Made by a program: the position numbers and the translations under genes. From NCBI RefSeq assembly GCF_000801955.1, contig NZ_JSZO01000033.1, positions 1 through 64,000 of the forward strand: a DNA stretch of 64,000 bases. Reading direction: 5' to 3'. Positions 36,268 through 46,362 of this stretch are shown one piece after another; within the stretch, counting starts at the first letter, position 1; each line of letters begins with the position of its first letter. This DNA comes from Ralstonia sp. A12. GTDB lineage: Bacteria; Pseudomonadota; Gammaproteobacteria; Burkholderiales; Burkholderiaceae. The notes below the pieces were generated by a model. It was given only the letters and a program-made list of their open reading frames with translations. It ran no database searches and was not told where the DNA came from.

Positions 36268-37869
36268 TCAGGTTACGGGGGCGGGGTTGAACAGCGCGAG
36301 CGCATTATGCAAGCCGAGCTTGTCTGCGCAGACCTGCTTGCGGCCGCTGGCCACGTCGAGGATCAGGTGGAACAGTTCCCAGCCGATGTCGGCGATGCTG
36401 GCCTCACCCGTGGCGATGCGGCCTGCGTCGAGGTCGATCAGGTCATGCCAGCGCTCGGACAGCGCCTTGCGCGTCGACACCTTGATGACGGGCGCCATGG
36501 CCAGGCCGTAAGGCGTGCCGCGCCCGGTGGTGAACACCTGCAGGTTCATGCCTGAGGCGAGCTGCAGCGTGCCGCATACAAAGTCGCTGGCCGGCGTGGC
36601 GGCAAAGATCAGGCCCTTGCGGCGCACTTTCTCGCCGGGGCCGAGCACGTCGACGATGGGCGTGCTGCCTGATTTGACGATCGAGCCCAGCGCCTTCTCC
36701 ACCACGTTGGACAAGCCGCCCTTCTTGTTGCCTGGCGACGGGTTGGCACTGCGGTCCGTCTGGCCGCCGCTCAGGTAGTCGTCGTACCAGGCCATTTCGC
36801 GCAGCAACGCGCGGCCGACGTCTTCGTCGATGGCGCGTGGCGTGAGCAGGTGGATCGCGTCGCGTACCTCGGTCACTTCCGAGAACATCACCGTGCCACC
36901 CGCACGCACGATCAAATCGGCCGCAAAACCGACCGCCGGATTGGCGGTCACGCCCGAGAACGCATCGCTGCCGCCGCATTGCACGCCGACCACGAGGTCG
37001 GATGCCGGGCAGGTCTCGCGCTGGCGCTTGTTCAGGTGTTCAAGACGTCGCTCGGCCATCTCCATGATGGCATCGGTCATGCCCATGAAGCCGTCAAAGG
37101 CCTCGTCCTGCAGGCGCAGCACGGGCGAATCTGCCGTACCTGCAACCTCAATGGGAATGCGGCCGCCCGGGGCAAGCTTTTCCGGCACGAGGCGCTCGGG
37201 CACGAGCTTCTCGCAGCCCAGGCCGATCACCATGATCTCGCCGCCAAAGTTCGGGTTGAGCGCCAGGTTTTGCAGCGTGCGGATCGGCACGATGGCCGCC
37301 GGGGCGTTGATTGCCACACCGCAGCCATAGACGTGATTGAGCGCAACCACATCGTCCACGTTGGGATACTTGGGCAGCAGTTCGCGCTTGATGCGGCCGA
37401 CCACGTAGTCCGTTACGCCAGCCACGCACTGCACGCTGGTCATGATGCCGAGCACGTTTTTCGTACCGACCGTGCCGTCTGCGTTGCGGTAGCCCTCGAA
37501 GGTGTAGCCCTCGAGCTTTGCCAGCTTGGGGTCGGGGCGCGTCGCCAGGGGTAGCTCATCCAGCGCAGGCGCGGACGGCAGCTTCACGGCATGCTCGTTG
37601 ATCCAGCTGCCGCGCGGCAACGGTTTGACGGCATAGCCGATCACCTCGCCGTAGCGGATGACGGCATCGCCTTCGGCCAAGTCGGCCAGTGCCACCTTGT
37701 GCCCCTGCGGCACGCCTTCGACCAGCACGGTGCCATCGGCCAGCGCTGTGCCTGCGGGTAGACCGCGCGCGTTGACCACGATGGCGACGTTGTCGCCGTC
37801 ATGCACGCGGATCGTCAGCGCCTTCTCGGTTTCAGTGCTGGCCTCGGCGGCCAGCGTGGATTCGGACAT
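36268..37869 (-). CDS. garD: Galactarate dehydratase
   Basis: Dehydrates D-galactarate (mucate) to 5-keto-4-deoxy-D-glucarate. The 533 aa compare with 523 in E. coli GarD. An N-terminal SAF domain (about 20-105) is followed by the UxaA/GarD catalytic part with [15 protein letters not shown] (about 137), NHVYGCGVA (about 183), GLGCEKL and [16 protein letters not shown] near 305-320. ATG at 37869 chosen; a GTG immediately before it is less likely. The stop almost touches the udh start. Confidence 0.94.
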   Translation of the reverse strand: MSESTLAAEASTETEKALTIRVHDGDNVAIVVNARGLPAGTALADGTVLVEGVPQGHKVALADLAEGDAVIRYGEVIGYAVKPLPRGSWINEHAVKLPSAPALDELPLATRPDPKLAKLEGYTFEGYRNADGTVGTKNVLGIMTSVQCVAGVTDYVVGRIKRELLPKYPNVDDVVALNHVYGCGVAINAPAAIVPIRTLQNLALNPNFGGEIMVIGLGCEKLVPERLVPEKLAPGGRIPIEVAGTADSPVLRLQDEAFDGFMGMTDAIMEMAERRLEHLNKRQRETCPASDLVVGVQCGGSDAFSGVTANPAVGFAADLIVRAGGTVMFSEVTEVRDAIHLLTPRAIDEDVGRALLREMAWYDDYLSGGQTDRSANPSPGNKKGGLSNVVEKALGSIVKSGSTPIVDVLGPGEKVRRKGLIFAATPASDFVCGTLQLASGMNLQVFTTGRGTPYGLAMAPVIKVSTRKALSERWHDLIDLDAGRIATGEASIADIGWELFHLILDVASGRKQVCADKLGLHNALALFNPAPVT

Positions 37870-37914
37870 CACAGACTCCGGAATTGGGTGGTGCGCATCA
37901 AACAGCTCAGCAGT

Positions 37915-39324
37915 TCAACGCCTCAGGCTCGGGCGCTTGGGGTCGTACGTCCAGCCCGGCACGAGGTACTGCATGGCCATGGCATCGTCGCGCGCGCCCG
38001 GTCCAAGGGTTTTGTACAGGGCATGGGCCGCCATGACGCGCTCCATGTCAATCTCGATACCCAGGCCCGGGCGATCAGGCACCGCCACGTGGCCGCCCTG
38101 GATGCGCAGCGGCTCGCGTGTCAGGCGCTCTTCGGCTTCCTGCCAGATCCAGTGCGTGTCGATAGCGGTGATGTTGCCAGGCGCGGCAGCCGCCACGTGC
38201 GTGAACATCGCCAGCGAGACATCGAAGTGGTTATTGGAATGCGAGCCCCACGTGAGGCCCCATTCATTGCACAACTGCGCGACACGCACGGAGCCCTGCA
38301 TGGTCCAGAAATGCGGATCGGCCAGGGGAATGTCGACGGCTTGCAGCGGGATCGCGTGGCCCATCTGGCGCCAGTCGGTGGCGATCATGTTGGTGGCGGT
38401 CGGGATACCGGTGGCGCGCTTGAACTCGGCCATGATCTCGCGCCCCGAGTAGCCGGCTTCCGGGCCACAGGGGTCCTCTGCATAAGCCAGCAGGTGGCCT
38501 TGCCCCTTGCACAGCGCAATCGCCTCGTTGAGCGACCAGGCACCGTTCGGGTCCAGCGTGACGCGTGCTTGCGGGAAGCGCGCCTTGATGGCGGCAATTG
38601 CCTCCATCTCTTCTGCGCCGCGCATCACACCGCCTTTGAGCTTGAAATCGGCAAAGCCATAGCGCTCGGTGGCGGCTTCCGCCAGACGGGCGATGGCGTC
38701 CGGCGTCATTGCGGCTTCGTGGCGCAAACGTAGCCAGTCATCCGCACCGCTTCCACCCTCCAGATACGGCAGATCGGTCTTGCGACGATCCCCTACGTAG
38801 AACAGGTAAGCGAGCATCGGCGCCGAATCGCGCTGCTGCCCGGCACCCAGCAGTTCTGCCACCGGCACTTCCAGAAACTGGCCGAGCAAGTCCAGCAGCG
38901 CCGCTTCCACCGCGGTGATGACGTTGTCCATGCGCAGGTTGATCTCGTGCGGCTGGCGCAGCACGGCCGCTTCCGAAGCGGACGTCACCTGATGCACCGT
39001 CGCCTGATGCGCCGCGTTGCCGCCGCCGGCCAGCGCGCGGCGGATGCTGTTCAGCACCCCATTGGTGCGACCAACGGATTGCCCCACCACCAGCGGAATC
39101 ACGCGCTCCAGCGCTTGGCGAATGCCCTCCCCGCCCGGTACCTCGCCCACGCCGGTGCGCCCGGCGTTGTCCTTGAGGATGACGAGGTTACGGGTAAAAA
39201 ACGGGGCGTGCGCGCCGCACAGGTTCAGCAGCATGCTGTCCCGCCCACCGACAGGGATCACTTGCATCTCCGTCACACGCGGTGTGTGCGTACGTGCGCC
39301 GGATTCGATCGATTGCAACGTCAC
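37915..39324 (-). CDS. gudD: Glucarate dehydratase
   Basis: Enolase-superfamily enzyme that dehydrates D-glucarate to 5-keto-4-deoxy-D-glucarate. The 469 aa carry the catalytic KxK in DFKLKGGV, metal ligands in TLDPNGAWS and AEDPCG, and the [12 protein letters not shown] segment with the catalytic His. Start taken as the GTG at 39324, six bases after AGGAGAC on the minus strand; there is no ATG in the proper place and a longer frame to 39477 runs into the upstream permease gene. Having both GudD and GarD lets the pathway take both stereoisomers. Confidence 0.95.
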   Translation of the reverse strand: MTLQSIESGARTHTPRVTEMQVIPVGGRDSMLLNLCGAHAPFFTRNLVILKDNAGRTGVGEVPGGEGIRQALERVIPLVVGQSVGRTNGVLNSIRRALAGGGNAAHQATVHQVTSASEAAVLRQPHEINLRMDNVITAVEAALLDLLGQFLEVPVAELLGAGQQRDSAPMLAYLFYVGDRRKTDLPYLEGGSGADDWLRLRHEAAMTPDAIARLAEAATERYGFADFKLKGGVMRGAEEMEAIAAIKARFPQARVTLDPNGAWSLNEAIALCKGQGHLLAYAEDPCGPEAGYSGREIMAEFKRATGIPTATNMIATDWRQMGHAIPLQAVDIPLADPHFWTMQGSVRVAQLCNEWGLTWGSHSNNHFDVSLAMFTHVAAAAPGNITAIDTHWIWQEAEERLTREPLRIQGGHVAVPDRPGLGIEIDMERVMAAHALYKTLGPGARDDAMAMQYLVPGWTYDPKRPSLRR

Positions 39325-39343
39325 AACTACGTCTCCTGTTGTC

Positions 39344-40696
39344 TTACAGCGGCTTGAGTTCCACGCGCTTGATCTCGCCCACCATGACCAGGTAGCAGAG
39401 GATGGCCACCGCGGCATGGATACCCACATACACCAGCGCGCCGTTGAACGAACCCGTGGTGTTGACGATGTAGCCAATGGCGATGGGTGTGGTGATGCTC
39501 GACAGATTGCCGAAGGTGTTCATCAGCGCGCCCGACAGGCCGGCGATCTGCTTAGGTGCCGTGTCCGAGTTGACGGCCCAGCCCAGGGCACCCAGGCCCT
39601 TGCCGAAGAACGACAACGCCATCACCGCCACCACGATGGATTGGGCATCCACGTAGTTGCAGATCACCATGCTCATGGAGAGCAGCATGCCCAGCACGAT
39701 CGGCACCTTGCGCGCCACCGACAACGAGGCGCCGCGGCGCAGCAGCGCATCGGAAATGATCCCGCCCAGAATGCCGCCCAGGAAGCCGCACACCGCAGGA
39801 ATCGACGCCACGAAACCGGCCTTCAGGATGGACATGCCACGCGCCTGCACCAGGTACACCGGGAACCACGTGATGAAGAAGTAGGTGAGCGCGTTGATGC
39901 AGTACTGCGCGATGTACACGCCCATCAGCATGCGGTTGCGAAGCAGTTGCTTGACGTAGCCAAGGTTCGGGCCTTCGGTCTTGGCTACGCCGGCACGGTC
40001 CATGTTGACCAGGCCGCCGCCGGCTTCGATGTACTCGATCTCGGCGCGGTTGATACCGGGGTGGTCCTTCGGGTCGTGCACGAAGGTCTTCCACACGAAG
40101 GCCATGACAATGCCGATCACGCCCATCACGATAAAGACGTGGTGCCAGCCAAACTCGTGCACCAACCAGGCCATCAACGGCGCAAACACCACCGTGGCTG
40201 CGTACTGCGCCGAGTTGAAGATGGCGGATGCGGTGCCACGTTCATTGGCGGGGAACCATGCAGCGACGATCCGGCTGTTGGCCGGAAAGGACGGCGCCTC
40301 AGCCGCGCCCACCAGAAAGCGCAGGCAGAACACCATGACAATGGCGGTCATGCCGGTAAAGAAACCGATGGCACCCTGCGCCAGCGTGAACAACGACCAC
40401 AGCAGGATGCTGAACGTGTACACGCGCTTGGAGCCGAAACGGTCCAGCAGCCAGCCCCCCGGAATCTGCGAGATCACGTAGGCCCAGCCGAAGGCCGAGA
40501 AGATATAGCCGAGCGACACGGCATCGATGCCGAGTTCCTTCTGCATGGCCGAGCCGGCCATGGAGATCGTCGCGCGATCGGCGTAGTTGATGGTCGTCAC
40601 GATAAACAGCATCGCGAGGATCACGAAGCGCACGCGGCTCATGCGCTCGGTGCGCGGCACGCTTTGCGCGCCAACAGTTGGGGCTTTGATATCCAT
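39344..40696 (-). CDS. gudP: MFS permease for glucarate/galactarate (GudP/GarP-like)
   Basis: Major facilitator of 450 aa with 12 membrane helices. N-terminal features [26 protein letters not shown] and [21 protein letters not shown] are typical of the D-galactonate/glucarate branch of the anion:cation symporters. The gene starts with GGAGGAGA eight bases before the ATG, one of the best ribosome-binding sites in the window. It sits directly before gudD. Proton-coupled import of aldarates is inferred from family and operon. Confidence 0.9.
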   Translation of the reverse strand: MDIKAPTVGAQSVPRTERMSRVRFVILAMLFIVTTINYADRATISMAGSAMQKELGIDAVSLGYIFSAFGWAYVISQIPGGWLLDRFGSKRVYTFSILLWSLFTLAQGAIGFFTGMTAIVMVFCLRFLVGAAEAPSFPANSRIVAAWFPANERGTASAIFNSAQYAATVVFAPLMAWLVHEFGWHHVFIVMGVIGIVMAFVWKTFVHDPKDHPGINRAEIEYIEAGGGLVNMDRAGVAKTEGPNLGYVKQLLRNRMLMGVYIAQYCINALTYFFITWFPVYLVQARGMSILKAGFVASIPAVCGFLGGILGGIISDALLRRGASLSVARKVPIVLGMLLSMSMVICNYVDAQSIVVAVMALSFFGKGLGALGWAVNSDTAPKQIAGLSGALMNTFGNLSSITTPIAIGYIVNTTGSFNGALVYVGIHAAVAILCYLVMVGEIKRVELKPL

Positions 40697-40740
40697 TGTC
40701 TCCTCCTAGGTCCGGCGTCATGCGCGCCTGGGTTCAAGCT

Positions 40741-40767
40741 GCCGGGTCCTGTGCGGCCCGGCTTTTT
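40741..40767 (+). other. Hairpin with T-run inside the aldarate operon, on the opposite strand
   Basis: GCCGGG (40741-40746) pairs with CCCGGC (40757-40762), followed by TTTTT on the plus strand. It lies in the 92-base gap between the aldehyde dehydrogenase and permease genes, which are read from the minus strand. As a terminator it would act on antisense transcripts; on the operon mRNA it is a plain stem that might affect stability between segments. Confidence 0.4.
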
Positions 40768-40788
40768 ATGTGCTTGTTGACGACCTGA

Positions 40789-42360
40789 TTACTGCCACTG
40801 CCCGTCGACCAGGCGACGCAGCTTGAGCGGGTTCGCGTCTTGCAGTGCCTGCGGCAGCAGTTCTGCCGGCAGATCCTGGTAGCACACCGGGCGCAGGAAG
40901 CGCTCGATGGCAGCCGTGCCGACGGAGGTCGTGCGCGAATCCGTCGTCGCGGGCCACGGGCCGCCGTGCACCATGGCCTGGCACACCTCAACACCGGTCG
41001 GCCAGCCGTTGGCCAGGATGCGGCCTGCCTTGCGCTCCAGGGTTGGCAGCAGCGAACGGGCGATCGCCGTATCACCGGTATCCAAATGCAGCGTGGCCGT
41101 CAACTGGCCCTCGAGCGATTCGGCCAGCGTGCGCAGTTCTTCTGCGTCACGGCAGCGAACGACAAGGCCGGTAGCGCCGAAGATTTCGTCGTGCAGCGTC
41201 GGTTGTGCCTGGAAGCTCTTGGCATCGGTGGTGTAGAAACCGGCCTGCCCGCGATTGGGTTGATCGCTGTCTTGCCCGCGCGCGACGCAGCGTACGTTGG
41301 CTTCACCAGCCAGCTTGTCGACACCACGTGCGTACGCGGCGTGAATGCCGGCAGTCAGCATCGGCTGCGCGGGCGCTTGGCCCATGGCTGCAGCTGCGGC
41401 GGCTTCAAATGCGTCAAGATCCGGCCCATCGATGGCCAACAGCAGGCCTGGGTTCGTGCAGAACTGACCCGCGCCCATCGTGAGCGAGGCCACATACTGC
41501 TGCCCCAGCACAGCGGCACGCTTGGCCAGCGCGTCGGGCAGCAGGAAGACGGGGTTGATGGCACTCAGTTCGCCATACACGGGAATCGGCTGCGGACGCG
41601 CCTGCGCAATGCGCAGCAATGCCTGACCGCCAGCGCGCGAGCCGGTAAAGCCCACGGCCTGGATGCGCGGATTAGCCACGAGTGCGCCCGCCACATCGTT
41701 GTCCGCCAGGATGAGCGAGAACACGCCTTCCGGCAGCCCGCACTGGGCAACGGCTGCCTGGATGGCACGGCCGACCAGCTCCGACGTACCCGGATGTGCC
41801 GGATGCGCCTTCACCACCACCGGGCAGCCAGCCGCCAGCGCCGATGCGGTATCGCCGCCCGCCACTGAAAACGCCAGCGGGAAATTGCTCGCACCAAACA
41901 CGGCCACCGGGCCCAGCGCGATGCGGCGCAGGCGCAGGTCGGAACGCGGCAGCGGCTTGCGTTCGGGCAGTGCTGAATCGAGGCGCGCGCCCACGGCGTC
42001 GCCGGCACGCACCACGTTCGCAAACAAACGGAGCTGACCGCACGTACGGCCACGCTCGCCCTCCAGGCGGGCACGCGGCAGCGCTGATTCCGCCATGGCA
42101 CGTTCGATCAGCGCATCGCCCAGCGCTTCGATCTGACTGGCGATGGCTTCAAGGAACGCGGCGCGCGCTTCCGGTGCGGTCTCGCGGTAAACGTCAAAGG
42201 CCGCGGCGGCCAGTTCAGCGGCACGCGCGGCATCGGCCTTGGAGGCCAGGGTAAATTCGGGTTCGAGCCATTCCCCGGTGGCGGGGTTCATGGCGCGAAC
42301 CGTGCCGGCACCGCCCGCAACGCGGGCAGCACCCAGCAGCAGTTCGCCGCTCAAGTACAT
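40789..42360 (-). CDS. 2,5-dioxovalerate (2-oxoglutarate semialdehyde) dehydrogenase
   Basis: NADP-dependent aldehyde dehydrogenase that makes 2-oxoglutarate, the last step of the aldarate route. The 523 aa place it in the long, NADP-using group. Catalytic Glu lies in [12 protein letters not shown] (about 264-275) and catalytic Cys in [10 protein letters not shown] (about 299-308); [16 protein letters not shown] (about 153) and [10 protein letters not shown] (about 230) are the binding-loop motifs. It starts 25 bases after kdgD, with AAGGAA before its ATG. Its function follows from the preceding enzyme, whose product is its substrate. Confidence 0.92.
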   Translation of the reverse strand: MYLSGELLLGAARVAGGAGTVRAMNPATGEWLEPEFTLASKADAARAAELAAAAFDVYRETAPEARAAFLEAIASQIEALGDALIERAMAESALPRARLEGERGRTCGQLRLFANVVRAGDAVGARLDSALPERKPLPRSDLRLRRIALGPVAVFGASNFPLAFSVAGGDTASALAAGCPVVVKAHPAHPGTSELVGRAIQAAVAQCGLPEGVFSLILADNDVAGALVANPRIQAVGFTGSRAGGQALLRIAQARPQPIPVYGELSAINPVFLLPDALAKRAAVLGQQYVASLTMGAGQFCTNPGLLLAIDGPDLDAFEAAAAAAMGQAPAQPMLTAGIHAAYARGVDKLAGEANVRCVARGQDSDQPNRGQAGFYTTDAKSFQAQPTLHDEIFGATGLVVRCRDAEELRTLAESLEGQLTATLHLDTGDTAIARSLLPTLERKAGRILANGWPTGVEVCQAMVHGGPWPATTDSRTTSVGTAAIERFLRPVCYQDLPAELLPQALQDANPLKLRRLVDGQWQ

Positions 42361-42385
42361 GGTGGGTTCCTTATTCGGGTTGAGC

Positions 42386-43324
42386 TCAGGCGGCCAGTTT
42401 TTCGACTTCGGCCACGCGCGACACCAGCGCTGCCAGCTCGGCCACTTCTGCGTCGGTCAGGTCCGTCAACGGTGCGCGCACCGGGCCGGCGCTGCGGCCG
42501 ACGACCTTCATGCCAGCCTTGACGATCGACACTGCGTAGCCACGCTTGCGATTGCGCAGCTGGATGTACGGCAGCACGAACTCATTGAGCATCTTGTAGA
42601 CCTTGGCGTTGTCGTACGCGCGCACGGCGGCGTAGAACTCCAGGGCGAACTTCGGCACGAAGTTGAAGATGGCCGACGAGTACGTCGTCACGCCCATCGT
42701 CAGGTACGGCAGCGCAAAGGTTTCGGCGGTGGGCAGGCCACCGATGTAGGTGAAGCGGTCACCCAGGCGGGCGTAGATGCGCGTCATCAGTTCCAGATCG
42801 CCCACGCCGTCCTTGAAACCGACGAGGTTCGGGCAGCGATCGGCCAGACGTTCCAGGTGATCGGCGTCCAGGATCTGGTTGGCGCGGTTGTAGATGATCA
42901 CGCCCAGTTTGGTCGATTTGCAGACCTGCTCCACGTGGGCGGCTACGCCATCGGCGGAGGCTTCGGTCAGGTACGGGGGCAGCAGCAGGATGCCGTCGGC
43001 GCCGGCGGCTTCAGCGGCCTTGCAGTATTCGATCGATTCAGCGGTGCCACGGCCTGCGGGGGCGATCACCGGGATCTTGCCGCCGGTCTCCGCCACGGCA
43101 GCGCGCACGACGCGGTCCGTTTCGGTCGCGGTGAGCGAGAAGAACTCACCCGTGCCGCCTGCGGCAAACAAGCCGGCGGCATCGTGGCTGAACAGCCAGG
43201 CCAGGTTCTTGCGGTACGCGTCTTCGTCAAACGACAGATCGGACGCCTTGAAGTGCGTGATCGGGAAGGACAGCAGACCGGAGCCGATCTGTTGGGCGAA
43301 TTCTTTGGGGGTATATCGGGACAT
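42386..43324 (-). CDS. kdgD: 5-dehydro-4-deoxyglucarate dehydratase (decarboxylating)
   Basis: DapA-family aldolase-fold enzyme, 312 aa, that converts 5-keto-4-deoxy-D-glucarate to 2-oxoglutarate semialdehyde with loss of CO2 and water. The Schiff-base Lys is in GFKDGVGD (about 184-191), the Tyr in VIIYNRAN (about 142-149), and the [12 protein letters not shown] loop at about 55-66. It is the first gene of the eight-gene operon and lies opposite a LysR regulator; the 337-base region between them carries AT-rich inverted repeats (43414-43448). Confidence 0.95.
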   Translation of the reverse strand: MSRYTPKEFAQQIGSGLLSFPITHFKASDLSFDEDAYRKNLAWLFSHDAAGLFAAGGTGEFFSLTATETDRVVRAAVAETGGKIPVIAPAGRGTAESIEYCKAAEAAGADGILLLPPYLTEASADGVAAHVEQVCKSTKLGVIIYNRANQILDADHLERLADRCPNLVGFKDGVGDLELMTRIYARLGDRFTYIGGLPTAETFALPYLTMGVTTYSSAIFNFVPKFALEFYAAVRAYDNAKVYKMLNEFVLPYIQLRNRKRGYAVSIVKAGMKVVGRSAGPVRAPLTDLTDAEVAELAALVSRVAEVEKLAA

Positions 43325-43413
43325 GTCTCGCTCTGCCTGAAGACCACTGCGGCCGTGGTCAGGTGTTGTTGATGAGCGGATTCTTGCATCGGGAACGATT
43401 CAAGTCCAAGCCA

Positions 43414-43448
43414 ATTAATAGCTCGATTAATACACGTTTTGTATTGAT
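43414..43448. promoter_or_regulatory. Overlapping inverted repeats, probable LysR-type binding region
   Basis: Within the 337-bp gap between kdgD and its divergent LysR gene. ATTAAT (43414-43419) is repeated at 43426-43431, six bases apart; ATTAATAC (43426-43433) is also matched by GTATTGAT (43441-43448), 7 of 8 bases complementary. Interrupted AT-rich dyads of this sort fit the T-N11-A sites of LysR proteins. They lie 90-125 bases before kdgD. The rest of the gap shows nothing else clear. Confidence 0.5.
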
Positions 43449-43661
43449 ACAGGGTGTTCCCCTAGCCGCCTGATCGGATGCTGCGGTTGCACATGGAGTG
43501 ACCGCCGCCTGGTGCCAAGACACGGTATCGCGCCATGTGGGTGGATCCTCAGGCTTTACCGCTGCCCATGCCGGAGGCCCGTCGTGCCGGCCAATTCTTG
43601 CGCTGCGCATCATTCCAATTCAAGATAGTTAAAGAGCCCCATCCATACCTGTCTTGAATCG

Positions 43662-44558
43662 ATGTTTGAGCTGAGCCAACTCCGTTGCTTTGTCGCTGTG
43701 GCCGAAGAACTGCACTTCGGGCGCGCCGCTGAACGTCTGCACATGACGCAGCCGCCGCTGTCGCGCCAGGTGCGTTTGTTGGAACACCAAGTTGGCACCG
43801 AGCTGCTTGAGCGCAACAGCCGTTCCGTCAGGTTGACCGCTGCCGGGCGCAGCTTCTTGCCGGATGCTTCGCGCATTCTGCGGTTGGCCGACGAGGCGGC
43901 TGCCACGGCGCGGCGTGTCGCCACAGGCGCAACCGGGTCATTGGCGATTGGCTTCACGGCAACGGTCGGTTATGGGCAATTGCCCGCGCTGGTGAGCGCT
44001 GTGCGGGCGGCATCCCCAGGGGTGCGATTGACGTTGAAGGAGATGGTGAGCGGTGCGCAGCTTGCGGCGCTCGATGCGCGTGAGATTGACGTTGGCCTGC
44101 TGCGCCCGCCCGTGGAGCACGGTGAGCTGACGGCGGTACCGTGCTCGCAGGAGTCGATGGTGTTGGCATTGCCCGAAGCCGTGGCCGATACCTGGCCGCT
44201 ACGCCCCAGCCTGCGCGACTGCGAGGGCAAACCGCTGCTGATGTACTCGCCCTACGAAGCGCGTTACTTCCACCAACTGGTGAGCGGTCTGCTCGAACGT
44301 GCCGAGGTGCTGCCCGACATCGTTGAATACGTCAGCCAGATTCACTCGATGCTGGCGCTGGTGCGTGCCGGGATTGGCGTGGCGCTGATCCCCGCAGCGG
44401 CATCGATGCTGCATTTTGAAGGCGTGGTCTACCGCCCCGTGCGGACCACCCCTGCGAAGCCGGTCGAGCTATGGCTGGCCTATCGCAAGGACAACGACAA
44501 CCCGGCGTTCCAGGTGCTGAAAGACACGCTGCGGCAGTCGCTCACCGGTGGACGCTGA
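43662..44558 (+). CDS. LysR-family regulator of the uronate/aldarate operon
   Basis: The 298-aa protein has the LysR winged helix-turn-helix at 1-60 (LSQLRCFVAVAEELHFGRAAERLHMTQPPLSRQVRLLE), then a two-lobe effector domain from about 90. The standard start ATG at 43662 gives the usual MFELSQLRCF beginning. Placed divergently from kdgD, so it most likely activates the operon in response to an aldarate or 5-keto-4-deoxyglucarate; the inducer is an inference. It ends five bases before the convergent small membrane gene. Confidence 0.92.
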   Translation: MFELSQLRCFVAVAEELHFGRAAERLHMTQPPLSRQVRLLEHQVGTELLERNSRSVRLTAAGRSFLPDASRILRLADEAAATARRVATGATGSLAIGFTATVGYGQLPALVSAVRAASPGVRLTLKEMVSGAQLAALDAREIDVGLLRPPVEHGELTAVPCSQESMVLALPEAVADTWPLRPSLRDCEGKPLLMYSPYEARYFHQLVSGLLERAEVLPDIVEYVSQIHSMLALVRAGIGVALIPAAASMLHFEGVVYRPVRTTPAKPVELWLAYRKDNDNPAFQVLKDTLRQSLTGGR

Positions 44559-44563
44559 TCGGG

Positions 44564-44932
44564 TCAGAGAACACTGCGGGCGCCCATCATGGCGCCCGCA
44601 ACATTCAGCACGACACCTGTGCCGTTGATGAGGATGGCGGCCGCCCAGGCAGCCAATGACTGATAGGCTTGCGTCGGCCCGCGACGCAGATGCGCGAGCA
44701 CCCCTCCCGCACCGAGCACCAGCACGAAGCACAGCATCGCCGCGCGGTAGGCGGCATCGAACCCGGTATGCCCTACCCACAAGGCCAGCGCATACAGCGC
44801 GAACACGCCAGAAGCGACAACGAGGTTGGTTGGCGCCAGCGGTTTCCTACCCGCCAGCGCCAGGCTGACACTCAACGCGTTGAAGGCAAGTGCAACGCAC
44901 AGGTAGGCGATCTGCAGCAGCAATATCTGCAT
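44564..44932 (-). CDS. Small four-helix membrane protein, unknown function
   Basis: A 122-residue protein almost entirely made of four hydrophobic helices (about 2-24, 36-54, 62-80, 90-112) with short basic loops (LAGRKPL, HLRRGP). I do not recognise a family. Its ATG is six bases after the stop of the M24-fold gene, so the two form an operon and are probably controlled by the TetR operator at 46181. A role as a transporter subunit or in export is possible but unsupported. Confidence 0.7.
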   Translation of the reverse strand: MQILLLQIAYLCVALAFNALSVSLALAGRKPLAPTNLVVASGVFALYALALWVGHTGFDAAYRAAMLCFVLVLGAGGVLAHLRRGPTQAYQSLAAWAAAILINGTGVVLNVAGAMMGARSVL

Positions 44933-44938
44933 GGCCGC

Positions 44939-46150
44939 TCACAGGTTCAGCGCATTGCGGACCAGACTGCGTTGCAGCCGATGACGTAGCTTGGGGCGCC
45001 CGAGCACAAGCTCGTTCAACCGTATCGGTGCCTTGGTCAGACAGCGGTAGCCGTTGGCGGTGACGAGCACGGTGTCGGAGTGACGGTATCCACCCTCGCC
45101 CGCCAGATAGATGCCGGGCTCGATGGAAATCACCATGTTCTCCTGCAGCACGTGTTCGCTGCCTTCGGCAATCCACGGTGGTTCGTGATTGCCCAGACCG
45201 AAGCCGTGTCCGCAGCGGTGCAGCCGCACGCTGTCGCCCGCATAGCCGCTACCGGCCAGGAAACGGTTGACCTGCCAGTCCAGCTCCGAGCAGTGCATGC
45301 CTGGGCGCACGAGTGAGAACGCCCGCTCGCGTGCAGCTTCCAGCAGGTGGAACAGCTCGCGTGCCCGCGGGTCGGGGCGTGTGGTGAAGAACGTGCGCTC
45401 GCTTTCTGCCGCATAGCCATTGACGCGAGTCAGCACCATCGCCACGTGCGGGCCTTCGTTCAGTGTCATGTCCAGGCGCGGAATGGCGTGCGGCTCCGCA
45501 CTCAGCGGCGCGGGCCATGCCCCGCAGATGACGCGCGTGGCCACCGGGTCCCAATCGGGAGTCTCGCGGATGATCTTGCGCGAGAGCGCCTGCCCTGGCG
45601 TAAACGTTTCGGCCACCAACGCGCCTTCTGAGGCACTGCGCAGGATTTGCTGGACGCCCCAGTCTGCATAGTGCGCGGCACGCTCGATGGCGGCAATTTC
45701 CCATGCCGACTTGATGATGCGGATGCCTTCCATCAGCTCATGTGGCTCGCCACCGGCATCGAGCAGCACTCGCGCCATCGCCAGCGGCAGGCTTGGCTCG
45801 AACGCGAACCCCGGCTGCAGCAGCCCCGTGCCGAGCAACGCGTCATGCCAGGTCGCCCCGGCAGGCGCCGGGTACTCGCGATAGGTCGAGACGCGGTCTT
45901 GTGCGCCCCATGCCTTGCCCAGGTGGTCAAGCTCCAGCGTCGGCACCACCAGCTGGCGCCCGCCGTCTGCACCGAGGATCAGGAAGAACGGTCGCTCCAG
46001 CGCATCGAAGGTGGCGCCGGTCAGATAGAACAGGTTGTCGGTGTCGGTCAGCACCAGTTGACGCAGACCCGCCGCGCGCATTGCAGCACACACTGCATCG
46101 GCACGCCTCTGGAATTCCTGGTCCTGCTCCGGTGTAAAGGCTGCTTTCAT
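44939..46150 (-). CDS. M24-family (creatinase/aminopeptidase P fold) hydrolase lacking metal ligands
   Basis: The 403 aa have an N-terminal creatinase domain (about 1-140) and a C-terminal pita-bread domain (about 150-380). GHGFGLGNHEPPW (314-326) and ISIEPGIY (341-348) are intact. By alignment, however, the first metal Asp corresponds to Met238, the second (in DxTRT) to Glu249 of AESERT, and the last Glu to Ser358 of RHSDTV. Three of five dinuclear metal ligands are therefore gone, as in creatinase, which works without metal using the conserved His. So this is more likely a metal-free amidinohydrolase-like enzyme than a proline peptidase. It diverges from a porin and an MHS permease and shares their predicted operator type. 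Confidence 0.85.
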   Translation of the reverse strand: MKAAFTPEQDQEFQRRADAVCAAMRAAGLRQLVLTDTDNLFYLTGATFDALERPFFLILGADGGRQLVVPTLELDHLGKAWGAQDRVSTYREYPAPAGATWHDALLGTGLLQPGFAFEPSLPLAMARVLLDAGGEPHELMEGIRIIKSAWEIAAIERAAHYADWGVQQILRSASEGALVAETFTPGQALSRKIIRETPDWDPVATRVICGAWPAPLSAEPHAIPRLDMTLNEGPHVAMVLTRVNGYAAESERTFFTTRPDPRARELFHLLEAARERAFSLVRPGMHCSELDWQVNRFLAGSGYAGDSVRLHRCGHGFGLGNHEPPWIAEGSEHVLQENMVISIEPGIYLAGEGGYRHSDTVLVTANGYRCLTKAPIRLNELVLGRPKLRHRLQRSLVRNALNL

Positions 46151-46180
46151 GGTGATCCCGCGTCAGTTCAAAAATAAAAC

Positions 46181-46194
46181 GTACCGAATGGTAC
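46181..46194. promoter_or_regulatory. Operator copy 1 (GTACC-N4-GGTAC), before the M24 gene
   Basis: Perfect palindrome GTACCGAATGGTAC, 31 bases upstream of the M24-fold gene start. It differs by one base from the copy at 46305. Likely binding site of the TetR regulator encoded at 48873-49475. Confidence 0.75.
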
Positions 46195-46304
46195 ACACAT
46201 GATTTGATCGGGACAACTAGGGAATCTCGCAAATACCAACTCTGCTGTTTAAGCGCATGATGCCCTTCGCGCAGAGTCATTCTTTGGCCTCTTGCGTTAC
46301 TGAT

Positions 46305-46318
46305 GTACCGATTGGTAC
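46305..46318. promoter_or_regulatory. Operator copy 2 (GTACC-N4-GGTAC), before the porin gene
   Basis: Perfect palindrome GTACCGATTGGTAC, 45 bases upstream of the porin start and 124 bases (centre to centre) from copy 1. The pair covers both divergent promoters of the module. Confidence 0.75.
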
Positions 46319-46362
46319 GTGAGAAAGAACACTCTGAGAACAGAACCAGGAGGAAGACAGCG

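Noticed and set aside
40741-40767. A terminator splitting the aldarate operon
   Set aside because: The T-run follows the stem on the plus strand, while the operon is read from the minus strand.
39017-40780. A 587-codon plus-strand frame opposite gudD and gudP, very rich in His, Asp and Arg
   Set aside because: Its composition is the reverse-strand image of membrane and barrel protein codons; both opposite genes are certain.
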